A DNA stretch of 64,000 nucleotides from an uncultured Ruminococcus sp. (GCA_947176415.1 CAMWQJ010000001.1:1-64000), one strand, 5' to 3'. Shown: positions 1 to 9,497, numbered from the stretch's first letter. The notes: generated by a model from the letters alone, not told the origin. Numbers and translations: made by a program.

Positions 1-180
1 ATATAGACGTTATTACATATATTTGTAAAAATGACTGATTTTTTATTTTATCTGTGCTTTTGTATGTGTAAAAAGCCGAAAAATTAAAACAACAGCGGAC
101 AGGATAATTGTCATGTATGTGAATATTAATAAATAATAATATATCTTTTAGCAATAATTGCACAATCTTGAAAAAATCTA

Positions 181-209
181 TTGAAAAAAATTTCCTGTGA
201 TGTTATAAT
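181..209 (+). promoter_or_regulatory. SigA-type promoter (TTGAAA-N17-TATAAT) for the zinc-ribbon protein gene
   Basis: TTGAAA 181-186, 17-nt spacer, TATAAT 204-209, upstream of the RBS AAAGGAGG and ATG at 239. Confidence 0.7.
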
Positions 210-238
210 TAAAGTATATGTATAAAGGAGGATTTTTT

Positions 239-1435
239 ATGGATTGCCCTGTTTGCAGAACAAATAACGCTTCCGGAATAAAGTACTGCGTGAGATGTGG
301 CAGGGAACTTGAAAATTCACGGGAAGTGAATTATAACAATAATATGATTTCAGCGGATTTTTTTTCAGATGCTGATGAAATTGATTTAAATAAAACTGAA
401 GATACTACCGTTGCGGATATTTTTATGGAAGAATTTTCAGAAGAAAACGGGCTTGATTTTGATATGGGAAGTTTTTCCGCTGGCAACGGTAATAAAAAAG
501 ATACGGCTGATTTTTTGGAAGAGGACAAAACCATAAACAGCACGCTTGAATATGAAAGCGACGACAATAAAGGCAATAATGTCAGCAGAAGCGAACAGAT
601 TGTTTCACAGCCGTATGCAAACGCAAGCCCTTATGTAAGTCAGATATACGGAAGCAGAGTTTACAGCAGTCAGTCAGTAAATTCATTGCCATCGCCACAG
701 ATTATCGGATATTATCCCGACGGTACGGCAATATACGGACTTCCTCCTGTATTTTCACAGCCGATTTCACAACCCGTTTCGCAACCAGTTTCACAGCCTT
801 TGAAATCTGTGCAGACCGTTCAGACAGATATCGGAAGTCGGGAAAATGAAAAATTCAGGCAGTTCATTGATGACGGAAAAGCAAAGGAAAATTTGGAAAA
901 ACAGGCAGATGATTTTTTCAGCACTTCCGCCGACAAGAAAGATGCTTTAACCGCACGGCTTGATGTCATAGATGCAAAAAAACGTGAGGCACAGAAGAAA
1001 AAGAAAGACTATATGTCCGACGCTCCGTCCGTTGAATCAAGAAATATTGTGCCGAATAATGCAAGCAAATTCAATAAGATGTATATGAGAGGAACGGCAA
1101 CCGTAGACGCTTCCAATCTGGAGGAAAAGAAGTATGGCGGAAACAACGATATAATGAGTACGACCAGGAACGTCAACGCCAACAGGCTTAACGCAAAAAT
1201 GAAGTTCAGAAGTCGTATCAGAATGAATGATGCCGAAAATTCGCAGACTGATACTTTCAATACACAGGAAAAGAAAAAGAAAAGAAAATATCTCATGGCA
1301 GAGACTGAACACGCTGTTGAGGCTATGCCGAAAAAGAAAAAATATGTTGACGAGCTTGATAAAATTGAACTACCCGAATATATGAAAATGCGGAAAAAAG
1401 TCAAAAAAGACAAGCCGGAAATCCCTGAACTATAA
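239..1435 (+). CDS. Zinc-ribbon domain protein with long low-complexity, Lys-rich C-terminal region
   Basis: N-terminal MDCPVCRTNNASGIKYCVRCGREL (CxxC...CxxC); RBS AAAGGAGG upstream of ATG 239; rest is disordered with QPxS repeats. Confidence 0.75.
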   Translation: MDCPVCRTNNASGIKYCVRCGRELENSREVNYNNNMISADFFSDADEIDLNKTEDTTVADIFMEEFSEENGLDFDMGSFSAGNGNKKDTADFLEEDKTINSTLEYESDDNKGNNVSRSEQIVSQPYANASPYVSQIYGSRVYSSQSVNSLPSPQIIGYYPDGTAIYGLPPVFSQPISQPVSQPVSQPLKSVQTVQTDIGSRENEKFRQFIDDGKAKENLEKQADDFFSTSADKKDALTARLDVIDAKKREAQKKKKDYMSDAPSVESRNIVPNNASKFNKMYMRGTATVDASNLEEKKYGGNNDIMSTTRNVNANRLNAKMKFRSRIRMNDAENSQTDTFNTQEKKKKRKYLMAETEHAVEAMPKKKKYVDELDKIELPEYMKMRKKVKKDKPEIPEL

Positions 1436-1440
1436 AAACA

Positions 1441-1472
1441 AAAGCGGGCATTTTTCAGATGTCCGCTTTTTT
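1441..1472. terminator. Bidirectional intrinsic terminator between convergent genes
   Basis: AAAGCGGGCA-TTTTTCAGA-TGTCCGCTTT followed by T-tract. Confidence 0.8.
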
Positions 1473-1849
1473 TAAAGTATGCGTGTAATGGTTGGGGACT
1501 CACTGCTTTTCAGCATTTCAAGCATATGCTGAAACTCCATAAGCCGAGAATGTACTTCGTCACTGCCGTTCTCTATGAGGTAGGGGATTCCCGAACTTAT
1601 ACAGTCAATTTCCGTAAGCTCGTTGTTTTTCAGCATGACAGCAGCCTTTTTTCTGAAACTTTTCCAATGACTGTTGAGGTTATCGGAGGCGGAAAGTGCC
1701 TTTTCGGTTTCGGAATTGTTGAGAAGTGTAAAAACTGTTGAAATCTCGTCAAGCATATCATCGCATTTATTGTTAATCCATATTCCGAAAAAAATACTCA
1801 GTCCGATAAGAAGTGCGAGGATTCCAATGCTTATTTTTATTCTTGTCAT
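1472..1849 (-). CDS. DUF4363 family membrane-anchored protein
   Basis: N-terminal TM (ISIGILALLIGLSIFFGIW) then helical domain; directly downstream of a DUF421 gene, a common pairing. Confidence 0.65.
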   Translation of the reverse strand: MTRIKISIGILALLIGLSIFFGIWINNKCDDMLDEISTVFTLLNNSETEKALSASDNLNSHWKSFRKKAAVMLKNNELTEIDCISSGIPYLIENGSDEVHSRLMEFQHMLEMLKSSESPTITRIL

Positions 1850-2556
1850 TTTATGAGTTCTCCTTTTTCGACGATATACGGGGCATTTCCTGACTTGTCC
1901 ACTATAAAGAAATGCCCTTTTGTATCGACAGTTATTATAAAAACATCGTTTAATTTCAAATTTATTTCCCTGAGGATTTTTTCAACCGTGCCGTCCGCAA
2001 CGCCCATTGACCTAAGGGAATTTGGAAGGATTTTTCCGTCCGATACTATAACTTGCGGTGGGTCGGCGTTTTTTACTTTAATCTGAAAATCTTCACGGTC
2101 TGGCATATCGGCTGTCTGTTTTTTCATTACGGAAACGTTTCCTGTCGTTTCGACGATTGCAAACTGTACATCTTCAATATTGAAAACATCTTTTTCACGC
2201 AGTGACATCATGAGGTCGTCCACGGAAAAACGCAGTTCACGGAGTGTATCAGGGTCTGTCTTGCCGTTTTTTATAATTATTTTAGGACTTCCCGAAATCA
2301 TTTTCCTGAATTTCGGAAAAACAAGGTTAAGCCACGAGACAATTACTTCAAAGCAGACGAGTGCGAGGATTGGCGTTATTCCGAGCGAAAGTGGTATGTC
2401 GGTGTCTTCGAGTGGCAGAGTAGCTATGTTTGAGATTAAAATTGTTATAACGAGTTCGGAGGGCTGTAGTTCGCCGAGCTGACGTTTTCCCATAAGCCTT
2501 ACCGAAAAAATCACAAGAATGTAGAGAATCAGCGACCTTAAAAGTACGATACTCAA
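1846..2556 (-). CDS. DUF421 / YetF-like membrane protein
   Basis: N-terminal TMs with RLMGKRQLGELQPSELVITILISNIATLPLEDTDIPL, typical of DUF421/YetF. Confidence 0.9.
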   Translation of the reverse strand: MSIVLLRSLILYILVIFSVRLMGKRQLGELQPSELVITILISNIATLPLEDTDIPLSLGITPILALVCFEVIVSWLNLVFPKFRKMISGSPKIIIKNGKTDPDTLRELRFSVDDLMMSLREKDVFNIEDVQFAIVETTGNVSVMKKQTADMPDREDFQIKVKNADPPQVIVSDGKILPNSLRSMGVADGTVEKILREINLKLNDVFIITVDTKGHFFIVDKSGNAPYIVEKGELIK

Positions 2557-2625
2557 ATTTAAAACATCTCCTTTTCCTGTTGCTTATTGATTTATTATTT
2601 ACGGAAATTAAATAAGTATACAAAA

Positions 2626-2650
2626 AAACCCCGCATAAAATGCAGGGTTT
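2626..2650. terminator. Intrinsic terminator hairpin
   Basis: AAACCCCGCA-TAAAA-TGCAGGGTTT with T/A-rich flanks. Confidence 0.75.
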
Positions 2651-2746
2651 TTCTGAAAAAAGAGAGATATTTTCAGTGAGTATCTGAAAAAACGTCGTCA
2701 AATTGCAGAAACAACGGCTTTTCAGGTACTCGCTGTACCCGATTTA

Positions 2747-3364
2747 TCAGAATTTTTTATTATATTCGTTATATGCTTTTACTATAATTTCCGCACAGAG
2801 TTCATCACCGAGTTCCGAACTGTTAAGACAGAGAGAATACTGGTCTTTGTCGTGCCATAGCTTGCCCGTATTTACATTATAGAAAGTTTCACGTCTTTTG
2901 TCGGCTTTTTTCATTATGGACTCCGCCTTATTCTGCGGAATGCCGTATTCCTTTACAGCCCTTTCGATTCTGTTTTCAACAGGTGCATATATAAACACAC
3001 TGAAACAGCCTCTGTCCTCAAGAACGTAACTTCCACAGCGACCGACAAGCACAAACCTGTCCTCTATATCGGCTATTTCGTTTATTATACGGCTTTCCAT
3101 AAGAAAAACCTTGTCCGACAGCGGAAGATTATCCTCAATTGAGCGTGACGGATTGGCAGACATAAGGAGCGAATACAGAAAACTCGTCGGAACGTTTTCC
3201 TCTGCCGTTTCAAGACTTTCAGGTGCTAATCCGCACTTCTCGGCAGTCATTTCAAGAATCTGCCTGTTATAGCATTTTATTCCGAGTTTTTCAGCAGTAA
3301 GTTTTCCGATAATACTTCCACCGCTTCCATACTGGCGTTCAATTGTAATAATTTTCTTATTCAT
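2747..3364 (-). CDS. Cytidylate kinase-like family protein
   Basis: MNKKIITIERQYGSGGSIIGKLTAEKLGIKCYNRQIL, a P-loop variant of the AAK6/cytidylate kinase-like family; ATG chosen at 3364. Confidence 0.85.
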   Translation of the reverse strand: MNKKIITIERQYGSGGSIIGKLTAEKLGIKCYNRQILEMTAEKCGLAPESLETAEENVPTSFLYSLLMSANPSRSIEDNLPLSDKVFLMESRIINEIADIEDRFVLVGRCGSYVLEDRGCFSVFIYAPVENRIERAVKEYGIPQNKAESIMKKADKRRETFYNVNTGKLWHDKDQYSLCLNSSELGDELCAEIIVKAYNEYNKKF

Positions 3365-3515
3365 CGGAAAAATACCCCCTGAAACAGTTTTTATCATAAT
3401 TATATTATACCATATTCTGCATATAATTCAAGTATAAACTGAAAAAAAATTGTGGAATTTATTATTTTCTATGTTTTAGACAATCAGAATCGCTGTTCAT
3501 TGTGCAATCTGACTA

Positions 3516-4763
3516 TTATTCCTCGTCATGCCTTATAATTTCAAGTATGACTTTTTCAACGGTCTGCTCGTTGACCTTTGATGCGGTGAGACGGAAAATA
3601 CCCGTCTCGGCTGTCTCGTTGCTTTCGGGGATATGCTCCATTACTTCTGTAATCCAACCGCCGACCGTATTATATTCAGTCTGCACAATATCGCCGTCAA
3701 GTCCGAGATATTCGAGCATATCGCCTATGCCCATATCGCCTGCAATTTCAAATTTATCGGCGGAAATTTTAACAATGCGTGTTACAATTTCGTCGTCCTC
3801 GTCATAAATTTCCCCGACGAGTTCTTCAATAATATCCTCAAGAGTAACTATTCCCTTTGTACCGCCGTACTGGTCGACAACAACGGCGAGATGCACTTTT
3901 GAACGTTGCATATCACGCATTGCCTCGCTTATCAGCTTACTGTCGGCTATGTGCGGGACTTCCTGAATAATCGTGGATATATCTTTTCCTCCCTCGGTAA
4001 TCATCTTGAAAAAAGCCTTGTTGGTGATTATTCCGACGATATTGTCAAGACTTTTTTCATAGACGGGCATTCTCGAGTACATCTCCGACGTGAAAATTTT
4101 AATTATTTCGTCGGTTTCCGTTCCTGCCTCAACGCCGACTACTTTAACTCTCGGTATTAAAATTTCATCAACTGTTATCTCGTCAAATTCCAATGCACTC
4201 TTTACAAGTTCGCTCTCCTGTTCCTCAATAACTCCCTGTTCTTCTATTTCGTCAATCATATATTTCAACTCGTCCTCCGTAACGCTCGGTGATTCTTCGC
4301 CCGTTGCGAGAAGTGAAGATATTTTGTTGAGAATCCATACGGCTGGCTTCAGAACAGTTACGAGTGCGGAAAGGGGAGTTGCAAAAAGAAGTGCGAGTTT
4401 TTCGGCATTTCTCTTTGCGTATGATTTTGGCATGACTTCGCAGAAAATCAGTACGAGAACTGTTATAACGGCGGTTGAGATTCCTGCACCGTTTTTCCCG
4501 AAAACGCTTACAAAAAGCAGTGTACTTACTGAAGACGTGGCGATATTTACAATATTGTTTCCGATAAGTACAGCCGTCAGCACTTCGTCAAATCTGTTTG
4601 CAAGACGGAGGGCGGTTGTGGCTTTTTTATTTCCCTGTGCCTCATAGTTTTTCAGACGGAGTTTGTTTACGCTTGAATAGGCTGTTTCGGTACTTGAAAA
4701 AAGGGCAGAAAAAATCATCATGCCTATAATGAGTACGATTTTGAAAATATCAGAATTATCCAT
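3516..4763 (-). CDS. Hemolysin/CNNM family transporter (DUF21 + CBS pair + CorC/HlyC domain)
   Basis: DUF21 TM region, CBS domains (VDEILIPRVKVVGVEA, VVDQYGGTKGIVTLEDIIEELVGEIYDE); RBS GAAAGGAAATTT before ATG 4763. Confidence 0.92.
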   Translation of the reverse strand: MDNSDIFKIVLIIGMMIFSALFSSTETAYSSVNKLRLKNYEAQGNKKATTALRLANRFDEVLTAVLIGNNIVNIATSSVSTLLFVSVFGKNGAGISTAVITVLVLIFCEVMPKSYAKRNAEKLALLFATPLSALVTVLKPAVWILNKISSLLATGEESPSVTEDELKYMIDEIEEQGVIEEQESELVKSALEFDEITVDEILIPRVKVVGVEAGTETDEIIKIFTSEMYSRMPVYEKSLDNIVGIITNKAFFKMITEGGKDISTIIQEVPHIADSKLISEAMRDMQRSKVHLAVVVDQYGGTKGIVTLEDIIEELVGEIYDEDDEIVTRIVKISADKFEIAGDMGIGDMLEYLGLDGDIVQTEYNTVGGWITEVMEHIPESNETAETGIFRLTASKVNEQTVEKVILEIIRHDEE

Positions 4764-4856
4764 AAATTTCCTTTCTGTTGTTGATTTACTAATATATTCT
4801 ATCACATTATCATGGATATTGCAAGCGGATATTTAAAAAATAAAACTCACATAAGA

Positions 4857-4875
4857 GCAATACTCATATAGAAGT
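4857..4875 (+). repeat. Left arm of 19-bp imperfect inverted repeat flanking the alpha/beta hydrolase gene
   Basis: GCAATACTCATATAGAAGT; matches the reverse complement of 6127-6145 at 17/19 positions. Confidence 0.7.
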
Positions 4876-4961
4876 AATGCCCAAAAACAGTTGAAAAACT
4901 CTTTTGGGCTTTTTTATTATTTGTTTATTCGCATAAATTAGAAATTTTCAATTTAAAGCTA

Positions 4962-6029
4962 TCATTTATTTTGAGCTTCTATTTTTGCAATTTCGTGTAA
5001 TATATCTGAGAATTCCTCTGATTTTGATTCTAACAAACCATGCGTAGTATCTTTCATGATATATAATTTTTTACGAGGAGCGTTTAAAGATTCAAAATAA
5101 TCCTGAGCAATCAAATAATTTGTCTGATAATCTTTATCTCCGTTTATATTATAAAATGGCACTTGATAGTCGGTTTTATCAAGCAATGAGAATTTACCAA
5201 ACTCATCTGAATTTAAGAAATTTTCATACATGCTGAAATCTGCATTGATAAACTTATAAAAATCCTCAAGTGAATAGTATGGGTTAAATATTTGTGTGGA
5301 TATCAAATTATAATCTGTTCCATCAGCAAATATATCATATCTGTATTTTTCCATAAGGGCATTTCTCGCTGCATAATATTCTGTTGAAAAATCACCAATA
5401 GTTAATTTTTCAATAAGCTGCTTGCTTTCTTCATCATTTTCTGCCCATTTTACTGCCTCTTCTTTAAAAGCAATTTCGTTCTGATAGAAGTCAACAAGCT
5501 GTCCTGTACCGATATAACATTCGTAATACTCGGGATACTGGAAAGCAAGATTGCTCCCCAGATATGTTCCCCATGAATGACCGAGCAGCGTTATCTTATT
5601 CTTGCCGAAATGGTCTAACAGATATTTTGTCATTTCTATGCTATCACTCATAATCAAGTCATATGTCAGCACAGTATCATTCTGGTCGGGAGAATAACTT
5701 TTTCCGCAATTTCTCTGGTCCCATGTAACAACAGTGTACACATCAGACCACTTTCTTGTAAAAGCATAATCATAGAGACTTGTAGATGAACCCGGTCCAC
5801 CATGCAAATATAATAAAACGGGATTATCCTTATTCTGTCCATAAATACTTATCCATTGTTTTGTACCATTTATATCTACATACATTTGCTCATTTATACC
5901 GCATTCGGGTGTTTTGTTATTGATTTTCTTTCCGATAAATCGAACAAGCAAAAAAATTGCGATGAAAGTAGCAAGTACAATGAGTATCCATTTCATTATT
6001 TTCAATATAATTTTTAATGCTTTTTTCAT
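4962..6029 (-). CDS. Alpha/beta fold hydrolase (proline iminopeptidase-like), membrane anchored
   Basis: N-terminal TM; HGGPGSSTSLYDY, DQRNCGKSY, GHSWGTYLG nucleophile elbow, C-terminal D..H. Confidence 0.88.
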   Translation of the reverse strand: MKKALKIILKIMKWILIVLATFIAIFLLVRFIGKKINNKTPECGINEQMYVDINGTKQWISIYGQNKDNPVLLYLHGGPGSSTSLYDYAFTRKWSDVYTVVTWDQRNCGKSYSPDQNDTVLTYDLIMSDSIEMTKYLLDHFGKNKITLLGHSWGTYLGSNLAFQYPEYYECYIGTGQLVDFYQNEIAFKEEAVKWAENDEESKQLIEKLTIGDFSTEYYAARNALMEKYRYDIFADGTDYNLISTQIFNPYYSLEDFYKFINADFSMYENFLNSDEFGKFSLLDKTDYQVPFYNINGDKDYQTNYLIAQDYFESLNAPRKKLYIMKDTTHGLLESKSEEFSDILHEIAKIEAQNK

Positions 6030-6082
6030 ATCTGCTCCTATAAATTTTGATTTATCTTAGTAACTATTATATCTCAAAGCAA

Positions 6083-6120
6083 CCATAGTATTTCTGACTA
6101 TAAAATCAGAAACACTATGG
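6083..6120. repeat. Long stem-loop (15-bp stem, 8-nt loop)
   Basis: CCATAGTATTTCTGA-CTATAAAA-TCAGAAACACTATGG; one A-C mismatch on +, G-U wobble on - strand RNA. Confidence 0.75.
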
Positions 6121-6126
6121 CGTTAA

Positions 6127-6145
6127 ACTTCCATATGAGTATCGC
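6127..6145 (-). repeat. Right arm of 19-bp imperfect inverted repeat
   Basis: ACTTCCATATGAGTATCGC; reverse complement GCGATACTCATATGGAAGT. Confidence 0.7.
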
Positions 6146-6167
6146 TTTTAACCGTGTCGTTTCTGCT

Positions 6168-6842
6168 TTATGACCTCGGTACTCTTGAAATGATTTTTCC
6201 GGCAAAATCATTGAAATTCTGCGTTTGTAGAATAACACGCCCCGGACCTGTCAGCTTTGTAAGAAAAAGTCCCTCACCGCCGAAAAAGATATTTCCCAGA
6301 CCCTTTACCGTCTCTATCTCATAGCGGACGCTTGAATCAAATGCAACTACATTTCCCGTATCGACTTTGAGGACTTCGCCCTGTGCAAGATTACGCATAA
6401 CCATGTCGCCGTCAACTTCGAGAAAAACTGTACCCTTGCCGAAAATACGTTGCAGAATAAATCCCTCACCGCCGAAAAATCCGGCAGAGAATTTTTTTGT
6501 AAATGCTACCTGCAAGTCAACGGACTGCTCAGCACAGAGAAAAGAACCTTTTTGACAGATTATGTCCGTCATTGATACATCAACAGGCACGACAGTTCCG
6601 GGAACTGTAGAACCGAATGCGACCTTTGCACCGTTCACCTGTGCGGTATAATTAGCCATGAAAATTGATTCGCCTGTAAACATTCTGCCGAGACTTCTTG
6701 CAAGTCCGCCACGGGCATTTGTTGACATGGTTATTCCCTCCGTCTGCCAAATCATTCCGCCGGACTGTGTGAACATTGATTCACCTGCCATGAGTTCGCA
6801 TTCAACTGCGGGGACTGTCTGACCTATAATTTCATATCTCAT
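6168..6842 (-). CDS. TIGR00266/AIM24 family protein
   Basis: MRYEIIGQTVPAVECELMAGESMFTQSGGMIWQTEGITM...GGLARSLGRMFTGES; ATG 6842 preferred over the longer ORF start. Confidence 0.9.
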   Translation of the reverse strand: MRYEIIGQTVPAVECELMAGESMFTQSGGMIWQTEGITMSTNARGGLARSLGRMFTGESIFMANYTAQVNGAKVAFGSTVPGTVVPVDVSMTDIICQKGSFLCAEQSVDLQVAFTKKFSAGFFGGEGFILQRIFGKGTVFLEVDGDMVMRNLAQGEVLKVDTGNVVAFDSSVRYEIETVKGLGNIFFGGEGLFLTKLTGPGRVILQTQNFNDFAGKIISRVPRS

Positions 6843-6905
6843 AAAAAACTCCTTAGTAAAAATTTTATATTTTACAATATAAATATTTATTAAAAAATAT
6901 TTAAT

Positions 6906-6938
6906 AAAAAACTGCACCCGAAAAAGAGTGCAGTCCTG
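6906..6938. terminator. Intrinsic terminator downstream of rplL
   Basis: ACTGCAC-CCGAAAAAGA-GTGCAGT with A/T tracts on both sides. Confidence 0.75.
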
Positions 6939-6963
6939 TTTTTTAAAATAAGTAATAACTAAA

Positions 6964-7332
6964 TTACTTGATTTCGATAGAAGCACCAGCAGCTTCGAAT
7001 TTTTCCTTGATTTCGTTAGCTTCTGCTTCTGAAACGCCTTCCTTGATAGCCTTGGGAGCAGACTCAACAACAGCCTTAGCTTCCTTAAGACCGAGACCGA
7101 GAACTTCCTTAGCAACCTTGATAACTGCCATCTTAGCATCACCAAATGATGTAAGAACAACGTCAAATTCTGTCTTTGCAGCAGCAGCGTTTCCGTTGTC
7201 AGTAGCAGGAACAGCATTAATCATTGCTGTTACGCCGAATTCCTCCTGAATAGCGTCAACGAGTTCTGCGAGTTCGAGAACGGAAAGAGTCTTGATATCT
7301 TCAACAAATTTAGTAATCTTCTCTGAAGCCAT
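6964..7332 (-). CDS. rplL: 50S ribosomal protein L7/L12
   Basis: Conserved C-terminal domain [47 protein letters not shown]. Confidence 0.98.
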   Translation of the reverse strand: MASEKITKFVEDIKTLSVLELAELVDAIQEEFGVTAMINAVPATDNGNAAAAKTEFDVVLTSFGDAKMAVIKVAKEVLGLGLKEAKAVVESAPKAIKEGVSEAEANEIKEKFEAAGASIEIK

Positions 7333-7415
7333 GATAATAATCTCCTTTATAATAATTTTTTAATCAAGCCGTCATGCGACTTTTAACAAATTTGCAGTGA
7401 ACGAAACAGCAATAA

Positions 7416-7943
7416 TTATGCTGCTTCTTCTTCTGACTTCTTTTCTTTGAGAGCATCGAGAACAGCAGCGAGTTTCTGCATAGGTCCCTGAAGAGAACCG
7501 ACGAGCTGTGCAAGAAGAACGTCCTTTGACGGAATCTTTGAAAGAGCAACAACGCCCTGCTGGTCGTAAATTTCACCCTCAACATAGCCTGCCTTGAGGT
7601 TGAATCTTTCTTCGCCTGCCTTTTCAGCGAACTTTCCGAGAATCCTTGCTGGAGCAGTCTGGTCGTCATTTGAGAGGGCAATAGCTGTTGTGCCATTGAG
7701 TGCCTCTTCAAATCCTTCTATACCGCAGTTCCTGAAAGCACGGAGAAGCAGAGTATTCTTTTCAACAAAGTAGTTTACATTAGCCTCACGGAGTTCTCTT
7801 CTGAGCTTTGTATCTTCCTCAACAGTGATACCCTTGTAATCAACAAGAACGCCCGAAATAGAGTTGTTAATAAGGTCTGTGAGCTTTTCAACCTTTGCTT
7901 TTTTTGCTTCGAGTACAGAATTGCTTGGCATTTTTATATTCAC
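7416..7943 (-). CDS. rplJ: 50S ribosomal protein L10
   Basis: KVEKLTDLINNSISGVLVDYKGITVEEDTKLRRELREANVNYFVEKNTLL; upstream of rplL. Confidence 0.97.
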   Translation of the reverse strand: MNIKMPSNSVLEAKKAKVEKLTDLINNSISGVLVDYKGITVEEDTKLRRELREANVNYFVEKNTLLLRAFRNCGIEGFEEALNGTTAIALSNDDQTAPARILGKFAEKAGEERFNLKAGYVEGEIYDQQGVVALSKIPSKDVLLAQLVGSLQGPMQKLAAVLDALKEKKSEEEAA

Positions 7944-8108
7944 CTCCGAATAAAATATAAATCGTATTCAGCGGATAAAATAAAGTCCCTGACCGACAGC
8001 GGACAAGGACATGAAAAATCTTTATCAGATATAATCATTCCTCGGCGGGACTTATGGCGTATATGCCTGCCTGCTGTCTTAAGAATACGATACTGTATAA
8101 ATTACAGC
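7944..8108 (-). ncRNA. Ribosomal protein L10 leader (autoregulatory leader RNA)
   Basis: Minus-strand AGACAGCAGG...AAGTCCCGCCGAGG core as in Firmicute L10 leaders, then a GTCCTTG...CAGGGAC hairpin with T-rich tail, then RBS and rplJ. Confidence 0.82.
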
Positions 8109-8114
8109 CTACAC

Positions 8115-8143
8115 ATTATATCACAAAAAAACACGCTTGTCAA
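8115..8143 (-). promoter_or_regulatory. Promoter of rplJ-rplL (TTGACA-N17-TATAAT, extended -10)
   Basis: Reverse complement of ATTATA-tcacaaaaaaacacgct-TGTCAA. Confidence 0.8.
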
Positions 8144-8172
8144 GGGTTTTCCGGAATTTTTTTATTTTAATC

Positions 8173-8202
8173 AAAAAAACCTCCGTATAACACCGGAGGT
8201 TT
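8173..8202 (-). terminator. Intrinsic terminator of the LRR/dockerin gene
   Basis: AAACCTCCG-TATAACAC-CGGAGGTTT with poly-T on the minus strand. Confidence 0.85.
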
Positions 8203-8214
8203 ATATTTATAAAT

Positions 8215-9444
8215 TTATTTATTATCTGCCATGCCGTTCATATACTCATCAAGCGTCTTGACAGGGCTGTCTGTTGTTGTTGAAGTATAGGAATAGTAGC
8301 TTAAAATAATTGAAGCGTCAACAACATCTATCAGACCGTCCTCGTTTACGTCGCCTTTTTTGATTGTGGGCTGTACAGGTATGTCGGGAATAGGGTCGCC
8401 GATACGTACAAACACACAGCCGTATTTATCAGAATACTTTTCCGCATAAGCCTGTGCGGTGGAGTTTTCGTAGCCGTTTATTACAAGACCGTTAAGTGTG
8501 TTCGGGTGGTCGAAAATCTCGCAGTCCGGATTCATGATAGTAACAACCTGAATTGAGGAACTGTCATAGAAAGCGTTATTTCCGATATAGTTCACGGATG
8601 CAGGAAGAGTAACCGAAGTTATTCCGTTACACTGATAAAAAGCATACTCGCCGACAGTTTCAACGCTGTCAGGAATAGTAACGGAAGTGATTTTTGTTGT
8701 ATTTGAAAAACTTGAACCGCCTATTTTTTTAACGCCGTCGGGAATAACCACGCTACCTTTGCACTCGAATGCGTCGATAAGCACGTTATTTACAATAACA
8801 ATGGGGTTTTCCGCCCTTTTTTCCGTAAGCCACTGTGTATCATCAAATGCGAGCATTCCGAAGTCCGTGAGATTTTCGGGGAATGTAATATCTGTAAGTT
8901 TTTTACAGCCTGAAAAAGCCGAACTTTCAACAGCAGTCAGACTGTCTGGAAATGTCAGCGAAGTGAGTGAACCGCAGTTCTCAAAAGCCCCCATGCCGAT
9001 AGTTGTAAGATTGTTGCTGAACGTGACAGCCTCAAGGGAAGTACAGCCTGCAAAAGTATATTTTTCCACAGCTGTTACACTGTCGGGAATTATTACAGAC
9101 GAAAGAGAAGTACAGTTTTCAAAAGCCTGACGGCTGATAGTCTTTACGCTGTCGGGAATTGTCACGCTTCTGAGATTTGTACGCTCTCTGAAAGAATATT
9201 CCGCAATCTCCGTAACGGGCAGACTGTCTATTTCTGAGGGGATAACAACGTCTGTAACGTCTCTGTCACACGCTGTTATGCAAATCTCGTTATTCTGCAC
9301 TTTGTAGCTGAAACATTCATATGTATCCGCACTTGCCGTTACGGGCGATGTTACAGAGAAATTACTTCTTCCGACAGCAATACCGCCTGAAAATACAAGA
9401 GTCAGTGCAAGTACACCCGCAACAATTTTTATATGTTTTTTCAT
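8215..9444 (-). CDS. Secreted BspA-like leucine-rich repeat protein with a C-terminal single-repeat (half) dockerin
   Basis: Signal peptide; repeats of IPDSVxxIxxxAFxxCxxLxxVxxP; C-terminal GDVNEDGLIDVVDASIILSYYSY. Confidence 0.88.
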   Translation of the reverse strand: MKKHIKIVAGVLALTLVFSGGIAVGRSNFSVTSPVTASADTYECFSYKVQNNEICITACDRDVTDVVIPSEIDSLPVTEIAEYSFRERTNLRSVTIPDSVKTISRQAFENCTSLSSVIIPDSVTAVEKYTFAGCTSLEAVTFSNNLTTIGMGAFENCGSLTSLTFPDSLTAVESSAFSGCKKLTDITFPENLTDFGMLAFDDTQWLTEKRAENPIVIVNNVLIDAFECKGSVVIPDGVKKIGGSSFSNTTKITSVTIPDSVETVGEYAFYQCNGITSVTLPASVNYIGNNAFYDSSSIQVVTIMNPDCEIFDHPNTLNGLVINGYENSTAQAYAEKYSDKYGCVFVRIGDPIPDIPVQPTIKKGDVNEDGLIDVVDASIILSYYSYTSTTTDSPVKTLDEYMNGMADNK

Positions 9445-9497
9445 AGAAAATCACCTCTTGATTAAATTGGAGAATCAGTTATACAATCCTCACAATT

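Noticed and set aside
1-238. Possible gene remnant or RNA at the left edge
   Set aside because: AT-rich with no ORF or recognised RNA; only the promoter at 181-209 is supportable.
6843-7217. N-terminal extension of the 6168-7217 ORF
   Set aside because: Overlaps rplL out of frame; the real AIM24-family start is ATG 6842.
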